Shown here in pieces: positions 45,820-54,218 of a stretch of 64,000 nucleotides of DNA; the stretch's first letter is position 1, and each line of letters starts with the position of its first letter. A model generated the notes under the pieces. The model ran no database searches. It was not told the DNA's origin and saw only the letters and a list, made by a program, of their open reading frames with translations. The translations under genes were made by a program, and so were the position numbers. Origin of the DNA: CBDEFX01 sp965237635 (GTDB lineage Bacteria; Chloroflexota; Dehalococcoidia; Lucifugimonadales; CAUZJF01); assembly GCA_965237635.1 (NCBI GenBank), contig CBDEFX010000001.1, forward strand, positions 1,488,001 through 1,552,000, read 5' to 3'.

Positions 45820-46059
45820 CTATGATATGCCTACGGAGAGGCAAGTTACGGTGCGGACGATTCCGCTGATCGTATGGATCTGGCTGGTAACTAGGTCTCC
45901 AACCGCATTTAGATCGGGCGCGGCTACCACTGTAATGATGTCGTAGGGTCCTGTCACCGCGTCCACGTTCTCCACACCTGACAAGCTCCTCAGCTCAGTC
46001 GCGACGTCCCTCGACTTGCCCACCGCCGTCTCTATTAGAATGTAGGCCTTGGTTGCCAT
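45820..46059 (-). CDS. stand-alone Lrp/AsnC ligand-binding (RAM) domain protein
   Basis: A 79-residue protein made only of the effector-binding RAM domain: KAYILIETAVGKSRDVA, VENVDAVTGPYDIITVVAA and a C-terminal TVTCLSVGI strand. The DNA-binding HTH of Lrp/AsnC is absent. Such solo domains oligomerise and bind amino acids, and may modulate full-length Lrp proteins. There is no obvious partner nearby. Confidence 0.88.
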   Translation of the reverse strand: MATKAYILIETAVGKSRDVATELRSLSGVENVDAVTGPYDIITVVAAPDLNAVGDLVTSQIHTISGIVRTVTCLSVGIS

Positions 46060-46286
46060 CCGCTACCTCCGGAAGATATAACACGAGCCCGTGACACGCT
46101 TGGATGCTGGCCAGCACGGGAGGCTATCCAAAAGACAGGGTGACCGCATTCTAAGACCGCCACCACAGGTGTGTCAACGTGCTCCCATCCTAGCGGGTCG
46201 GACCCCCGACGACGGAGTTTCGTAACCTGATAAATCCCGAGTGTACAGACACCATACAAATGGTATTATGTACGCAGGTAACACCA

Positions 46287-46454
46287 ATGATCGTCCCAGA
46301 ATCACGAGACCAGGCCAGCTGCCCAAGATGCGGAGAGCATATGAGAAGGGAGCGCGACGGCGTGCGCGCACCACCTAAGCCTCAGGTCTTCTGGTTTTGT
46401 GTCAACGCTCAATGCGAAGAGGGAAAGCAAAACCAGATCTATAGCGGAGGCTAG
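46287..46454 (+). CDS. 55-residue zinc-ribbon protein
   Basis: CPRCGEHM and FWFCVNAQCEEG give two Cys pairs (CxxC and CxxxxC) about 25 residues apart, a probable zinc ribbon. ATG 46287 is favoured; an in-frame ATG at 46260 would add nine residues. The function is unknown. It sits alone between a RAM protein and an ALDH gene. Confidence 0.6.
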   Translation: MIVPESRDQASCPRCGEHMRRERDGVRAPPKPQVFWFCVNAQCEEGKQNQIYSGG

Positions 46455-46528
46455 CTTTCGCCAGGCCAGCTTGCACCCAAGAACTGGGCGAAGAATCAGA
46501 CCCGTCGAAGCTCAAGGAGGTCTCACCA

Positions 46529-47941
46529 ATGAAGATGTACATTGCCGGTGAATGGATAGACAAGGCCGAGACGATTCCAGTAATGAACCCCTACGACAAC
46601 TCGGTCGTGGACACCGTGCCTCGAGGAGACCTTAAGGACGTAGAAGCGGCCGTCGCCAGCGCCGAGCGCGGCGCAAAAGAGATGGCAAAACTCTCCGGCT
46701 ATCAGCGATTCGAGATACTCCGCAAAGCCGCGCGCCTGATGGAGGAGCGGCTGGAAGACCTCGGGCGCACGATCACGTTGGAGGAGGGCAAGATAATCTC
46801 GGAGGGACGGACTGAGGCTGCCCGGGCCGTTCAGACGATTGAGCTTTCGGGCGAGGAGGCCAAGCGGCTATACGGGGAGACTGTACCCCTCGACGGCGCA
46901 GCGAACTGGACGGGCCAGTTGGGCTTTACACTTCGCGTTCCCTGTGGCGTGATAGCAGCCATCAGCCCCTTCAACTTCCCGCTAAACCTGGTCTGCCACA
47001 AAGTGGGACCGGCCCTGGCAGCAGGCAACTCGGTCGTCATCAAACCTGCCACCGACACGCCGCTGGTCGCCCTCAAGATGACAGAGATACTGCTGGACGC
47101 CGGTGTGCCGGCTGAGGCCGTCCAGTGCATCACTGGCTCCGGCGGCCAGATAGGCGACGCGCTCGTAGGTGACCCCCGCGTACGCAAGGTCACCTTCACA
47201 GGCAGTAGGGACGTCGGCGAGCACATCTGCAAGACCGCGGGGCTCAAGAAGGTAACCATGGAGTTGGGCTCCAACGCTCCACTTATCGTCATGCCCGACG
47301 CCGACATGGAAAAGGTGGTCAGCGCCACGATCAGCAGCGGCTACGCCAACGCGGGTCAGGTGTGTATCTCGGCCCAACGGATCATCGCCAACCGTGAGAT
47401 TTACGCAGACTACCTCGATGCTCTCACCGAGGGCGTGAAGGGTCTTAGCACCGGCGACCCGCTGGACGATACCGTCAAGATGGGACCCATGGTCCGGCCT
47501 CAGGATGCGGTCCGCGTGAATAAATGGATCACTGAGGCGGTGGGCAGCGGAGCGAGGACGCTGACCGGAGGTGACTACTCCGGAACACTGCACGCGCCGA
47601 CCGTGGTAGCCGACGTGACCCCTGAGATGCGGATCTCCTGCGACGAGCTATTCGGCCCCGCGGTAGCCGTTACGCCCTTCTCCGACATCGACGAGGCGAT
47701 CTCGATGGCAAACGACTCCAACTATGGCCTGAGCGCCGGCATCTTCACGCAGAACATCGACTGGGCGATTAGGTTCGCCCGCGAGGTGGACTCGGGCAAC
47801 CTCATGATCAACTCCGGCCCTCAGTGGCGAGCGGACCTGATGCCCTACGGCGGCTTGAAGGAGAGCGGCATGGGCAAAGAGGGCCCAAAGTACGCGGTCG
47901 AGGAGATGACCGAGCTCAAGCTGGTCATTTACCACCCGTGA
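46529..47941 (+). CDS. NAD(P)-dependent aldehyde dehydrogenase
   Basis: A 470-residue ALDH. The oxyanion Asn is in ISPFNFPLNL, the cofactor loop is FTGSRDVGEH, the general-base Glu is in TMELGSNAP and the catalytic Cys in NAGQVCISAQR. The C-terminus has ELFGPAVAVTPF and MPYGGLKESGMGKEG. It resembles lactaldehyde/glyceraldehyde-type dehydrogenases, but the substrate is not certain. A strong AAGGAGG site precedes the ATG. It is a single gene on the plus strand. Confidence 0.94.
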   Translation: MKMYIAGEWIDKAETIPVMNPYDNSVVDTVPRGDLKDVEAAVASAERGAKEMAKLSGYQRFEILRKAARLMEERLEDLGRTITLEEGKIISEGRTEAARAVQTIELSGEEAKRLYGETVPLDGAANWTGQLGFTLRVPCGVIAAISPFNFPLNLVCHKVGPALAAGNSVVIKPATDTPLVALKMTEILLDAGVPAEAVQCITGSGGQIGDALVGDPRVRKVTFTGSRDVGEHICKTAGLKKVTMELGSNAPLIVMPDADMEKVVSATISSGYANAGQVCISAQRIIANREIYADYLDALTEGVKGLSTGDPLDDTVKMGPMVRPQDAVRVNKWITEAVGSGARTLTGGDYSGTLHAPTVVADVTPEMRISCDELFGPAVAVTPFSDIDEAISMANDSNYGLSAGIFTQNIDWAIRFAREVDSGNLMINSGPQWRADLMPYGGLKESGMGKEGPKYAVEEMTELKLVIYHP

Positions 47942-47952
47942 TTTTGGCAAGC

Positions 47953-47980
47953 GTAGGAGCACGGTATGCCGTGCCCGTAC
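47953..47980. repeat. GTAGG..CCTAC palindrome, diverged copy
   Basis: A 28-bp palindrome with core GCACGG/CCGTGC, matching the perfect copy at 32383-32410 except for a few substitutions. It lies just after the ALDH stop. Confidence 0.75.
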
Positions 47981-48111
47981 TCGAGGATTGACAGACCTGG
48001 GCTCACCTGATAGATTGCGCGCACGGGCTGAATAAGTCCGTGCCCATTTGGAAGTCTTGCGTCAGCGGGACTTCTATTTGGTTTAGCGGCCGGGCTTCAC
48101 CCACCTATTCA

Positions 48112-48141
48112 TTGACTTACGACCGGGAACGTCGATACAAT
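48112..48141 (+). promoter_or_regulatory. promoter of the iscA-like/ygfZ pair
   Basis: TTGACT (48112-48117), an 18-base spacer and TACAAT (48136-48141). Transcription would start near 48148, which makes GTG 48147 unlikely and supports ATG 48174 as the start. Confidence 0.65.
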
Positions 48142-48173
48142 GGAGGGTGACTGACTTAGGAACAGAAATCAAG

Positions 48174-48530
48174 ATGGTCCAGACGAAAGAAAAACCAAAG
48201 CCGCTCACGATCTCCATTTCGAAGGAGGCCGCCGACCACGTCAAGGATTTCGCTGATGTGGAAGGCAAGCCGAACACCAACCTACGCGTCGGTGTCAAGG
48301 GTGGGGGCTGCTCGGGGCTGACGTATATTCTTGACCTCGTGGAAGAGGGCAAGGAGGACGACAAGGTCCTGGAGGAGCACGGCTTGAAGCTGTTTGTCGA
48401 CCGAAAGTCCTATGTGTTCTTGGCCGGCACTATCCTTGAGTATTCTGGCGGCCTGAATGGGAAAGGTTTTGTATTCAACAACCCCAACGCCAAGACCACC
48501 TGCGGGTGTGGCACGTCCTTCGGCGTTTAG
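48174..48530 (+). CDS. IscA/HesB-type iron-sulfur assembly protein
   Basis: A 118-residue A-type Fe-S scaffold/carrier. The three conserved cysteines are in GGGCSGLTY and the C-terminal TTCGCGTSF. LFVDRKSYVFLAGTILEY is the family core. ATG 48174 is chosen from promoter position and an AGGA eleven bases upstream. It is followed by a YgfZ-type gene 72 bases away; both act in Fe-S protein maturation, so the pair is a small Fe-S maturation operon. Confidence 0.93.
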   Translation: MVQTKEKPKPLTISISKEAADHVKDFADVEGKPNTNLRVGVKGGGCSGLTYILDLVEEGKEDDKVLEEHGLKLFVDRKSYVFLAGTILEYSGGLNGKGFVFNNPNAKTTCGCGTSFGV

Positions 48531-48602
48531 TCAAAGGCGATAGCGAACGCTGACCAGGCGCCGCTCCGAATGGAGCGGCGGACTTGTTTAAGGGGAACAT
48601 CG

Positions 48603-49655
48603 TTGGCAGAGATTGACACGGTCCAGACGGAGAAGGAGGTCGCCGCGGGAGGGCCGCCTCAGTTGTACAGTTCTCTTGCGGAAGAGTACAAGGCGCTTAT
48701 CGAGAGAGTAGGCCTTCTGGATAGGTCTCACGTGGGGCGCTTGAGTGTCTACGGCGAGGACGCGCTGAACCTGCTCAACCGCTTGTCCACCAACGAGCTC
48801 ATGACCCTCGAAGTGGGCAGGGGCGTCCCGACTGTTCTTACGTCGAACAAGGGTCGGATACTGGACCTGCTGCTCGTCCTGAGACTGGAAGACCACGTTC
48901 TGGTGCTGACGTCGCCGGAGAGCCGCCAGAAGGTAGCCGATTGGATCGACTTATACACCTTCGCTGAAGACGTGCGCGTCCAGGATGACGCTGAACAGAC
49001 GGCCATGTTGTCGCTGGCCGGGCCAGGTGCGCCGGACCTGCTGGATGGCATTACGGGCCAAAGTGTCTCGTCGCTTGCACCCTACGATCACCTACAGGTT
49101 GGTATCGGCGACGTGGACGCCTCGATTATCCGCACCGACTTCGCCCGGCTCCCCGGGTATGACGTGGTCGTTTCCGTCGCCGAAGGCAGGAGCCTTTGGA
49201 GAGAGTTCTTAGCCAAGGTTGAGGAGGCCGGCGGCAGACCGGTCGGAACGCAGGCGTTGGAAACGACGCGAGTGGAGCAGGGCGTGCCGGCCTACGGGAA
49301 AGAAATTAGCGAGGAGTTCAATCCGCTGGAAGCCAACCTTCTTGAGGTCATAAGCTTCACCAAGGGTTGCTACGTCGGACAGGAGGTAGTCACCCGCCTG
49401 AACACCTACAAGAAAGTGCAGAAGCATCTCGTCGGGCTGAGATGGGACTCCGATCGTGTTCCCGAGGAAGGAGCGAAGCTGCTGGTCGACGGCGCGCAGG
49501 TTGGAGTCGTTACGTCGGCGGTACTATCGCCCAAGGATGGGAAGGCCATAGGGTTGGGCTACGCGCGAAAGGCATACGTGGAGCCAGGGACGGTTGTGGA
49601 CGCAGAGTCCGCCAACGGCCAACTCGCAACCGAGGTGGTAGAGCTACCTCAGTAG
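48603..49655 (+). CDS. ygfZ: YgfZ/GcvT-like folate-binding protein
   Basis: A 350-residue GcvT-fold protein. The defining YgfZ motif is KGCYVGQEVVTRL near residue 254. YGEDALNLLNRLSTNELMTL and VLTSNKGRILDL match the tetrahydrofolate-binding N-terminal part. YgfZ helps repair or assemble Fe-S clusters, which fits the adjacent IscA-type gene. TTG 48603 is preferred because AAGGGGA lies just upstream; an ATG at 48570 exists but lacks such a site. Confidence 0.92.
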   Translation: MAEIDTVQTEKEVAAGGPPQLYSSLAEEYKALIERVGLLDRSHVGRLSVYGEDALNLLNRLSTNELMTLEVGRGVPTVLTSNKGRILDLLLVLRLEDHVLVLTSPESRQKVADWIDLYTFAEDVRVQDDAEQTAMLSLAGPGAPDLLDGITGQSVSSLAPYDHLQVGIGDVDASIIRTDFARLPGYDVVVSVAEGRSLWREFLAKVEEAGGRPVGTQALETTRVEQGVPAYGKEISEEFNPLEANLLEVISFTKGCYVGQEVVTRLNTYKKVQKHLVGLRWDSDRVPEEGAKLLVDGAQVGVVTSAVLSPKDGKAIGLGYARKAYVEPGTVVDAESANGQLATEVVELPQ

Positions 49656-49668
49656 GAGACCGTTGAGC

Positions 49669-50238
49669 TCATCGGACGGTCTCGACGACCTCGAGCACGC
49701 TGAACTCAGGGAGCGATAATACTACGAATGATGGCGTCGCGAGCCGCTTCCAGAGCGGGAACGGTGGTTGTCCCGTTGCCCGCGACACGAAGAGAGCGAT
49801 AACAGTCCCGTGCGAAACGACTGCTAGGTTTTGGCCCGCATGCCGTTCTATCAGCAAGGCTAACCCCGACGCGAATCTCTGGTAGACTTGGTCCGCCGTC
49901 TCTAGACCAAATACTAGGCTTTCAGGCTGTTCAAAGAACCTCGCGATCGCCACCTCGTACTCATCCCTTGCCGCAAACCAGTCAACGCCGGTCCTGTTGT
50001 GCTCCTGCAGGCCCGCCGCGGTACTGAAGGGCAATTCGAGCACATTGGCCACGAGCTTGCCAGTCTCGGCGGCCTTTGGCTCAGTGCTCGCAAGGATTCC
50101 GTGGGGGTCGTAGGCCGCCAGCCTATCTGCCAGAGTCTTGCATCTAAGCCTGCCCGTCTCGGATAGATGCCACTGCGCCGCATCTAAATCGGGGTCGATC
50201 TCCGGCAGGGACTGTCTGACAAGAACCAAAACTGACAC
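49669..50238 (-). CDS. histidine phosphatase superfamily protein with altered RHG motif
   Basis: A 189-residue phosphoglycerate-mutase-like fold with LSETGRLRCKTLADRL, ILASTEPKAAETGKLVA and NLAVVSHGTVIALF (second catalytic His). The first motif, normally L-x-R-H-G/S, reads LVLVRQSLPE, so the phosphorylated His is Gln (codon CAG). The enzyme may be inactive, or this may be a base change in decay. The start is GTG. It lies convergent to ygfZ, separated by 13 bases. Confidence 0.85.
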   Translation of the reverse strand: MSVLVLVRQSLPEIDPDLDAAQWHLSETGRLRCKTLADRLAAYDPHGILASTEPKAAETGKLVANVLELPFSTAAGLQEHNRTGVDWFAARDEYEVAIARFFEQPESLVFGLETADQVYQRFASGLALLIERHAGQNLAVVSHGTVIALFVSRATGQPPFPLWKRLATPSFVVLSLPEFSVLEVVETVR

Positions 50239-50303
50239 GAAGTCACCAGTAGATTTAGCCTGTCATACTGAGGCGCGTAGCCTCGATCGGCGGTGTAGAC
50301 CTG

Positions 50304-51059
50304 CTAATTACCGACTATCGACGCTCCGCCGTCGACGACTATCACCTGCCCGCGTATCATCGCGGCCTCCTCGCTGCACAGGAACGCCACCACGCCGGCG
50401 ATGTCGCCTGTCTCGACCATGCGGCCCAACAGCGTACGCTCGCCTGCGGCCTGCATCTCATCGCGGTTGGGGAAGTGGTCTAGCGCCTCGGTATCGACGT
50501 ATCCGCCCGAGACCGCGTTGACCGAGATGCCCTTCGCCGCCAACTCCACTGCCAGGTAGCGGGTTATCGCCTCCAGAGCCGCCTTCGATGTTCCTACCGA
50601 GAAGTAGTTCGGCAGCACCCGTTGCGAGCCCAGGCTTGTGATGTTGACGATATGGCCCCCCTGGGTCATCAGTCGGGACGCCTCAATCGCGCAGAGCCAG
50701 GGGGCCCTGGCGTTGATGTTCATGGTCCAGTCCCAGTGTTTTTCCTCCAGTTCTACGGCTGGCCGCTGTACGCCAGAGGCAGCGTTGTTCACAAGGATGT
50801 CGAGTCGCGGAAACTCCTGCCCGACTGCCGCAAACAGCTGTCGTATCTTTTGGGCGTCGCCCAAGTGCGCCAGGACACGGAGACAGCGTACGCCCAGGTC
50901 CTGAATCTCCCATTCGGTCTGGGCGGAGGCCTCGTGGCTGCGCACGTAGTTGAAGGCGATGTCGGCGCCACGGCGGGCGAACTCGAGGGCGATCGCCTTG
51001 CCGATGCCCCGTGAGCCCCCGGTAACCAGCGCGACCTTGCCTTTGAAGGACGTGTCCAC
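50304..51059 (-). CDS. fabL: enoyl-ACP reductase III (FabL-type SDR)
   Basis: A 251-residue SDR with TGGSRGIGKAIALEFARRG (cofactor loop), NNAASGVQRP, the active-site pattern YFSVGTSKAALEAITRYLA and GGYVDTEALDHFPNRDEM. These segments match FabL-type enoyl-ACP reductases rather than ordinary FabG. It reduces the enoyl-ACP double bond, the last step of each elongation cycle. It is the last gene of the minus-strand lipid operon, 37 bases after fabG. No FabI/FabK/FabV is in the window. Confidence 0.8.
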   Translation of the reverse strand: MDTSFKGKVALVTGGSRGIGKAIALEFARRGADIAFNYVRSHEASAQTEWEIQDLGVRCLRVLAHLGDAQKIRQLFAAVGQEFPRLDILVNNAASGVQRPAVELEEKHWDWTMNINARAPWLCAIEASRLMTQGGHIVNITSLGSQRVLPNYFSVGTSKAALEAITRYLAVELAAKGISVNAVSGGYVDTEALDHFPNRDEMQAAGERTLLGRMVETGDIAGVVAFLCSEEAAMIRGQVIVVDGGASIVGN

Positions 51060-51096
51060 TTACCGCCAGATCATGGCCGGGCGCGCTGGCGTCTCA

Positions 51097-51861
51097 TCAA
51101 ACGGCCATGCCGCCGTCAACGCTGATCACCTGGCCGGTAATGTATTTGGCCTTCTCGTCGGCCAGGTAGGCCACCATATGGGCAACATCATCGACGTCGC
51201 CAAAATGGCCTTGCGGAATTACGCTGAGCCAGTAGTCCTTCTGCTCCTGGGTTAGCACCGAGGTCGTCTCGGTCTCGAGGTAGCCTGGGGTAACGCAGTT
51301 GACCGTGATGTTACGGGTCGCCACCTCCTTTGCCACGGCCTTGGTGAAGCCGATGACGGCGGCTTTGGAGGCCGAGTAGTTGGCCTGGCCGGCGTTGCCT
51401 CTTAGACCGACAACCGACCCAACGTTGATTATCCGTCCCCAGCGCTTCCGGAGCATGGCTCGAAGCACGGCGCGCGTGCAGTAAAAGGTGCCGTTCAGAT
51501 TGGTCGATATGACGCTGTCCCAGGCCTCGTCCGACATCCTTACGAGAAGGCCGTCGTCGATGATGCCGGCGTTGTTCACCAGAATGTCTAGAGTGTCCCA
51601 AGCGCTTTGCACCGTCTCCACCATCCTGGTGACCTGCTCCAAGCTGGAGACATCGGCCCCGACAGTAATAGCCTCTCCACCTCGCTTGGTGATGATGGAT
51701 GCGACTTCGTCGGCGGCTTCCGCCGAAGAACGGTAGTTGATGGCGACCTTGACACCCATCTCGGAGAGTCGCAGCGAAACGGCCCGTCCGATCCCTTTGG
51801 AGGCGCCCGTCACCAGAGCGGTCTTACCTGCTATAGCTGGATCAGCCAACTTGCCTACCAC
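51097..51861 (-). CDS. fabG: 3-oxoacyl-ACP reductase
   Basis: A 254-residue FabG. TGASKGIGRAVSLRL (NADP loop), NNAGIIDDGLLVRM, GSVVGLRGNAGQANYSASKA (Ser-Tyr-Lys) and YITGQVISVDGGMAV are all typical. It reduces beta-ketoacyl-ACP. Its GTG follows the plsX TGA with no gap, so translation is coupled. About ten residues precede the core. Confidence 0.93.
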   Translation of the reverse strand: MVGKLADPAIAGKTALVTGASKGIGRAVSLRLSEMGVKVAINYRSSAEAADEVASIITKRGGEAITVGADVSSLEQVTRMVETVQSAWDTLDILVNNAGIIDDGLLVRMSDEAWDSVISTNLNGTFYCTRAVLRAMLRKRWGRIINVGSVVGLRGNAGQANYSASKAAVIGFTKAVAKEVATRNITVNCVTPGYLETETTSVLTQEQKDYWLSVIPQGHFGDVDDVAHMVAYLADEKAKYITGQVISVDGGMAV

Positions 51862-52896
51862 TCAAGAGTTTATCTTGTCTCGCAGGAGCGCCAGCTCATT
51901 GTTTAGCTTCGTTACCAAGCCGACATCGACCGCCCGTTTGGCTGTGGAGATGGCTCGGCGGACCGACTCGGCCCTACCGCGTCCGTGGCCTACGACGCTG
52001 ACGCCGTTCACCCCGAACAGCGGCCCACCTCCATAGGTCTCGGTTACGTTGTTGACGTCGTACAGCTCGCTGACCAGTGCTGCAACCTCGGCTTCGGGAA
52101 GCTTCGTATCCAGGCGCTCTTTGACCAAGTCCGCCGTCGAGCTGCCCAGGCCCTCGGTAAGCTTCATGACGATATTGCCCACGAAGCCGTCGCAGACCGC
52201 AACGTCAGTCTTGTCATTCGGCAGGTCGTTGGCCTCCACGTTTCCGATGAAGTTGAGGCCGCTGTTGGCGATAAGCTCGGTGGCCTCCTTGGTCTGGCGA
52301 TTGCCCTTGCCCGACTCCGCACCGACGCTAAGGAGTGCGACCCGGGGGCGTTCTATTCCCCAGAACTGGCGCGCGAAGACGTCCCCAATAACCGCGAAAC
52401 TAAGCAGTTGGGCCGGTCGGCAGTCCACGTTCGTGCCCACGTCGATGATCATTGTGTGTGGGGCGAACCCGACGATCGGGCCTCCCAGGGCCGGCCGATC
52501 GATGCCTTCGATCACTCCGAGCGCGACCACTGCCGCAGCCATCGCCGCTCCGGTTGAACCCATCGTTACAGAAGCGTCAGCCTGCCCCTCCTTTACCAGA
52601 CCGGTGGCTACGAGGACGGAGGCGCGAGGCTTTTGGCGTAGTGCCAGCGCTGGCTGCTCGCCCTCCAGAATTACCCCTTCCGATGGGACGGCGGCGATGG
52701 GCACGCCCTCGGTGTCGTGCTTCGCCAGCTCGGGCTGGACCTTATCGAGGTCGCCGACGAGTATGACCTGAACGCCGTCTTCCCGGGCGGCATCGACCGC
52801 TCCGGCCACGACCTCACCGGGGGCGTGATCGCCCCCCATCGCATCGACCGCTACCCTTACCAGCTTGTCGCCCGTTGCCAAACCATCCCCCTGCAT
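51862..52896 (-). CDS. plsX: phosphate acyltransferase PlsX
   Basis: A 344-residue PlsX: RVAVDAMGGDHAPGEVV at the N-terminus, TMGSTGAAMAAAV, IDVGTNVDCRP, LLSVGAESGKGN and VCDGFVGNIVMKL are family signatures. It makes acyl-phosphate from acyl-ACP for phospholipid synthesis. ATG 52896 is used; a TTG six codons on has a better-spaced AGGGGGA. It lies between the dehydratase pair and fabG in the lipid operon. Confidence 0.95.
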   Translation of the reverse strand: MQGDGLATGDKLVRVAVDAMGGDHAPGEVVAGAVDAAREDGVQVILVGDLDKVQPELAKHDTEGVPIAAVPSEGVILEGEQPALALRQKPRASVLVATGLVKEGQADASVTMGSTGAAMAAAVVALGVIEGIDRPALGGPIVGFAPHTMIIDVGTNVDCRPAQLLSFAVIGDVFARQFWGIERPRVALLSVGAESGKGNRQTKEATELIANSGLNFIGNVEANDLPNDKTDVAVCDGFVGNIVMKLTEGLGSSTADLVKERLDTKLPEAEVAALVSELYDVNNVTETYGGGPLFGVNGVSVVGHGRGRAESVRRAISTAKRAVDVGLVTKLNNELALLRDKINS

Positions 52897-52902
52897 TAAG
52901 GT

Positions 52903-53310
52903 CTACTGCGCGTGCGGAACGAGGACCGCAGCCTCCCCTGTAATGGCCGCCTCCCCATCCGGCTTGCGGACCCCGACAGAGCAGACCACTTCCATTCCAT
53001 CATCTCGTTCACGGACCTTCTTTACCTCGCCGAAGGTGGTCACCTTCTCGCCCGGGAACACAGGAGCCTTGAACCTTAGCTTCAGCCGCCCGCCGCTCGG
53101 CCACGCGGTCTTGAAAGCTGTGGTCATCGACTCGGATATGGCGGCTGCTACCATCATCCCGTGCGCTATAGTCCTGCCAAACTGCGAAGAGGCGGCGAAT
53201 TCCGGGTCGAGATGAATCGGGTTGAAGTCGCCCGACGCAGCCGCATACTTTTCGATCTGCGCCTGGGTCACAAGTTTCTCGACTATGGGTAGCTCTTCGC
53301 CCTCTTGCAT
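52903..53310 (-). CDS. MaoC-like dehydratase, catalytic (HadB-like) subunit
   Basis: A 135-residue hot-dog protein with the catalytic SGDFNPIHLD (Asp-His dyad) and IAHGMMVAAAISESM. This is the (R)-specific hydratase/dehydratase pattern. Paired with the preceding gene, which lacks the dyad, it resembles the HadA-HadB arrangement of mycobacterial type II fatty-acid synthesis, where HadB is catalytic. It would dehydrate 3-hydroxyacyl-ACP in place of FabZ. It starts 18 bases after its partner and ends 6 bases before plsX. Confidence 0.85.
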   Translation of the reverse strand: MQEGEELPIVEKLVTQAQIEKYAAASGDFNPIHLDPEFAASSQFGRTIAHGMMVAAAISESMTTAFKTAWPSGGRLKLRFKAPVFPGEKVTTFGEVKKVRERDDGMEVVCSVGVRKPDGEAAITGEAAVLVPHAQ

Positions 53311-53328
53311 ATTCCGCCCGCTCTTGAC

Positions 53329-53727
53329 CTAAACGGGTACGACCAGGGTGCTCTTGCCACTCATTACTTGTAGGCCACTGTCGTCTTCAGTCGACAGCTG
53401 GACAACCAAGAACCGCCACTCTCCGCGGACCGAGTTCTGTAGGACCGTCGCCTGGCACACCAATTTGTCGCCTATACGCGCTTCCCTTTTGAACTCCAAC
53501 TCTTGTCCAGAGTGCAACGAGCCAGCCGGGACGGCCAATTCCTCGATGACCCCACGCAGGCCGAGCGCGGCCACCGCCATAGGAGGCACGACCGCCTGCA
53601 TCTCGGCCTGCACATAGACTTCAGACCGGTCGTCCACGGCGTCGACGTACCCCGCGATGGCGTCGGCGTTCAGCTGGTAAGTACGCTGCGAGAGTACCTG
53701 GCCCGGCTCTATCGCGGAGTAGTCCAC
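53329..53727 (-). CDS. MaoC-like dehydratase, non-catalytic (HadA-like) subunit
   Basis: A 132-residue hot-dog protein: QRTYQLNADAIAGYVDAVDD, VVPPMAVAALGLRGVIEE and SLHSGQELEFKREARIGDKL. The region that carries the Asp-His dyad in its partner has none here, as in HadA-type subunits. It is the first gene of the lipid operon, so dehydratase, PlsX, FabG and FabL are made together. Substrate chain length cannot be inferred. Confidence 0.8.
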   Translation of the reverse strand: MDYSAIEPGQVLSQRTYQLNADAIAGYVDAVDDRSEVYVQAEMQAVVPPMAVAALGLRGVIEELAVPAGSLHSGQELEFKREARIGDKLVCQATVLQNSVRGEWRFLVVQLSTEDDSGLQVMSGKSTLVVPV

Positions 53728-53841
53728 AGGCCTTTGCTTCCCGAACCAATCAGAGTCCGGCGTCGATTATATATTGAAGAGTGCTCGATTAGGAAGGGGC
53801 CGCGCGATTCCGGCGGCTACACCGCGACTCGGCTGGCGCCG

Positions 53842-54207
53842 CTAGGTGGCGTCGCTGGAACCGCCACGCTGCATCTCGGCCTCCTCGAGCCACCGCTCCA
53901 GAAGGACGAAGGACTCTTCGTTGCCGAAGTCGAGGGATGCTATGGAGATTGCACGGAAAAGGACGCCGGTCGACACCCTCGCGGTGACCGACTCGCCCAG
54001 AGGAGGTATCTTGGCCCCAAGTGCCTTGGCCACATAGGCCCCCGCTGCCATCCCTTCTCTGGTCAGGCTGCACTCGACAAGCAGCTGGTCCCGATGCAGG
54101 AGCTTTAGGCCACTCTCATCCTGGCGCAGCTCAAGGGCTACGTGTGCACTTGGGACCGAAGTAAGCTCGTCAGCGTATTCGGAGACCTTGGTGTGTGGTT
54201 CTGCCAC
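53842..54207 (-). CDS. uncharacterised 121-residue protein
   Basis: A soluble-looking protein with no signal or transmembrane segment: KVSEYADELTSVPSAHVALE, LLHRDQLLVECSLTREGM and SLDFGNEESFVLLERWLEEA. No family was recognised. It lies 11 bases downstream of a GNAT gene on the same strand and probably shares its transcript. Confidence 0.65.
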   Translation of the reverse strand: MAEPHTKVSEYADELTSVPSAHVALELRQDESGLKLLHRDQLLVECSLTREGMAAGAYVAKALGAKIPPLGESVTARVSTGVLFRAISIASLDFGNEESFVLLERWLEEAEMQRGGSSDAT

Positions 54208-54218
54208 TCTTCCTGCGC

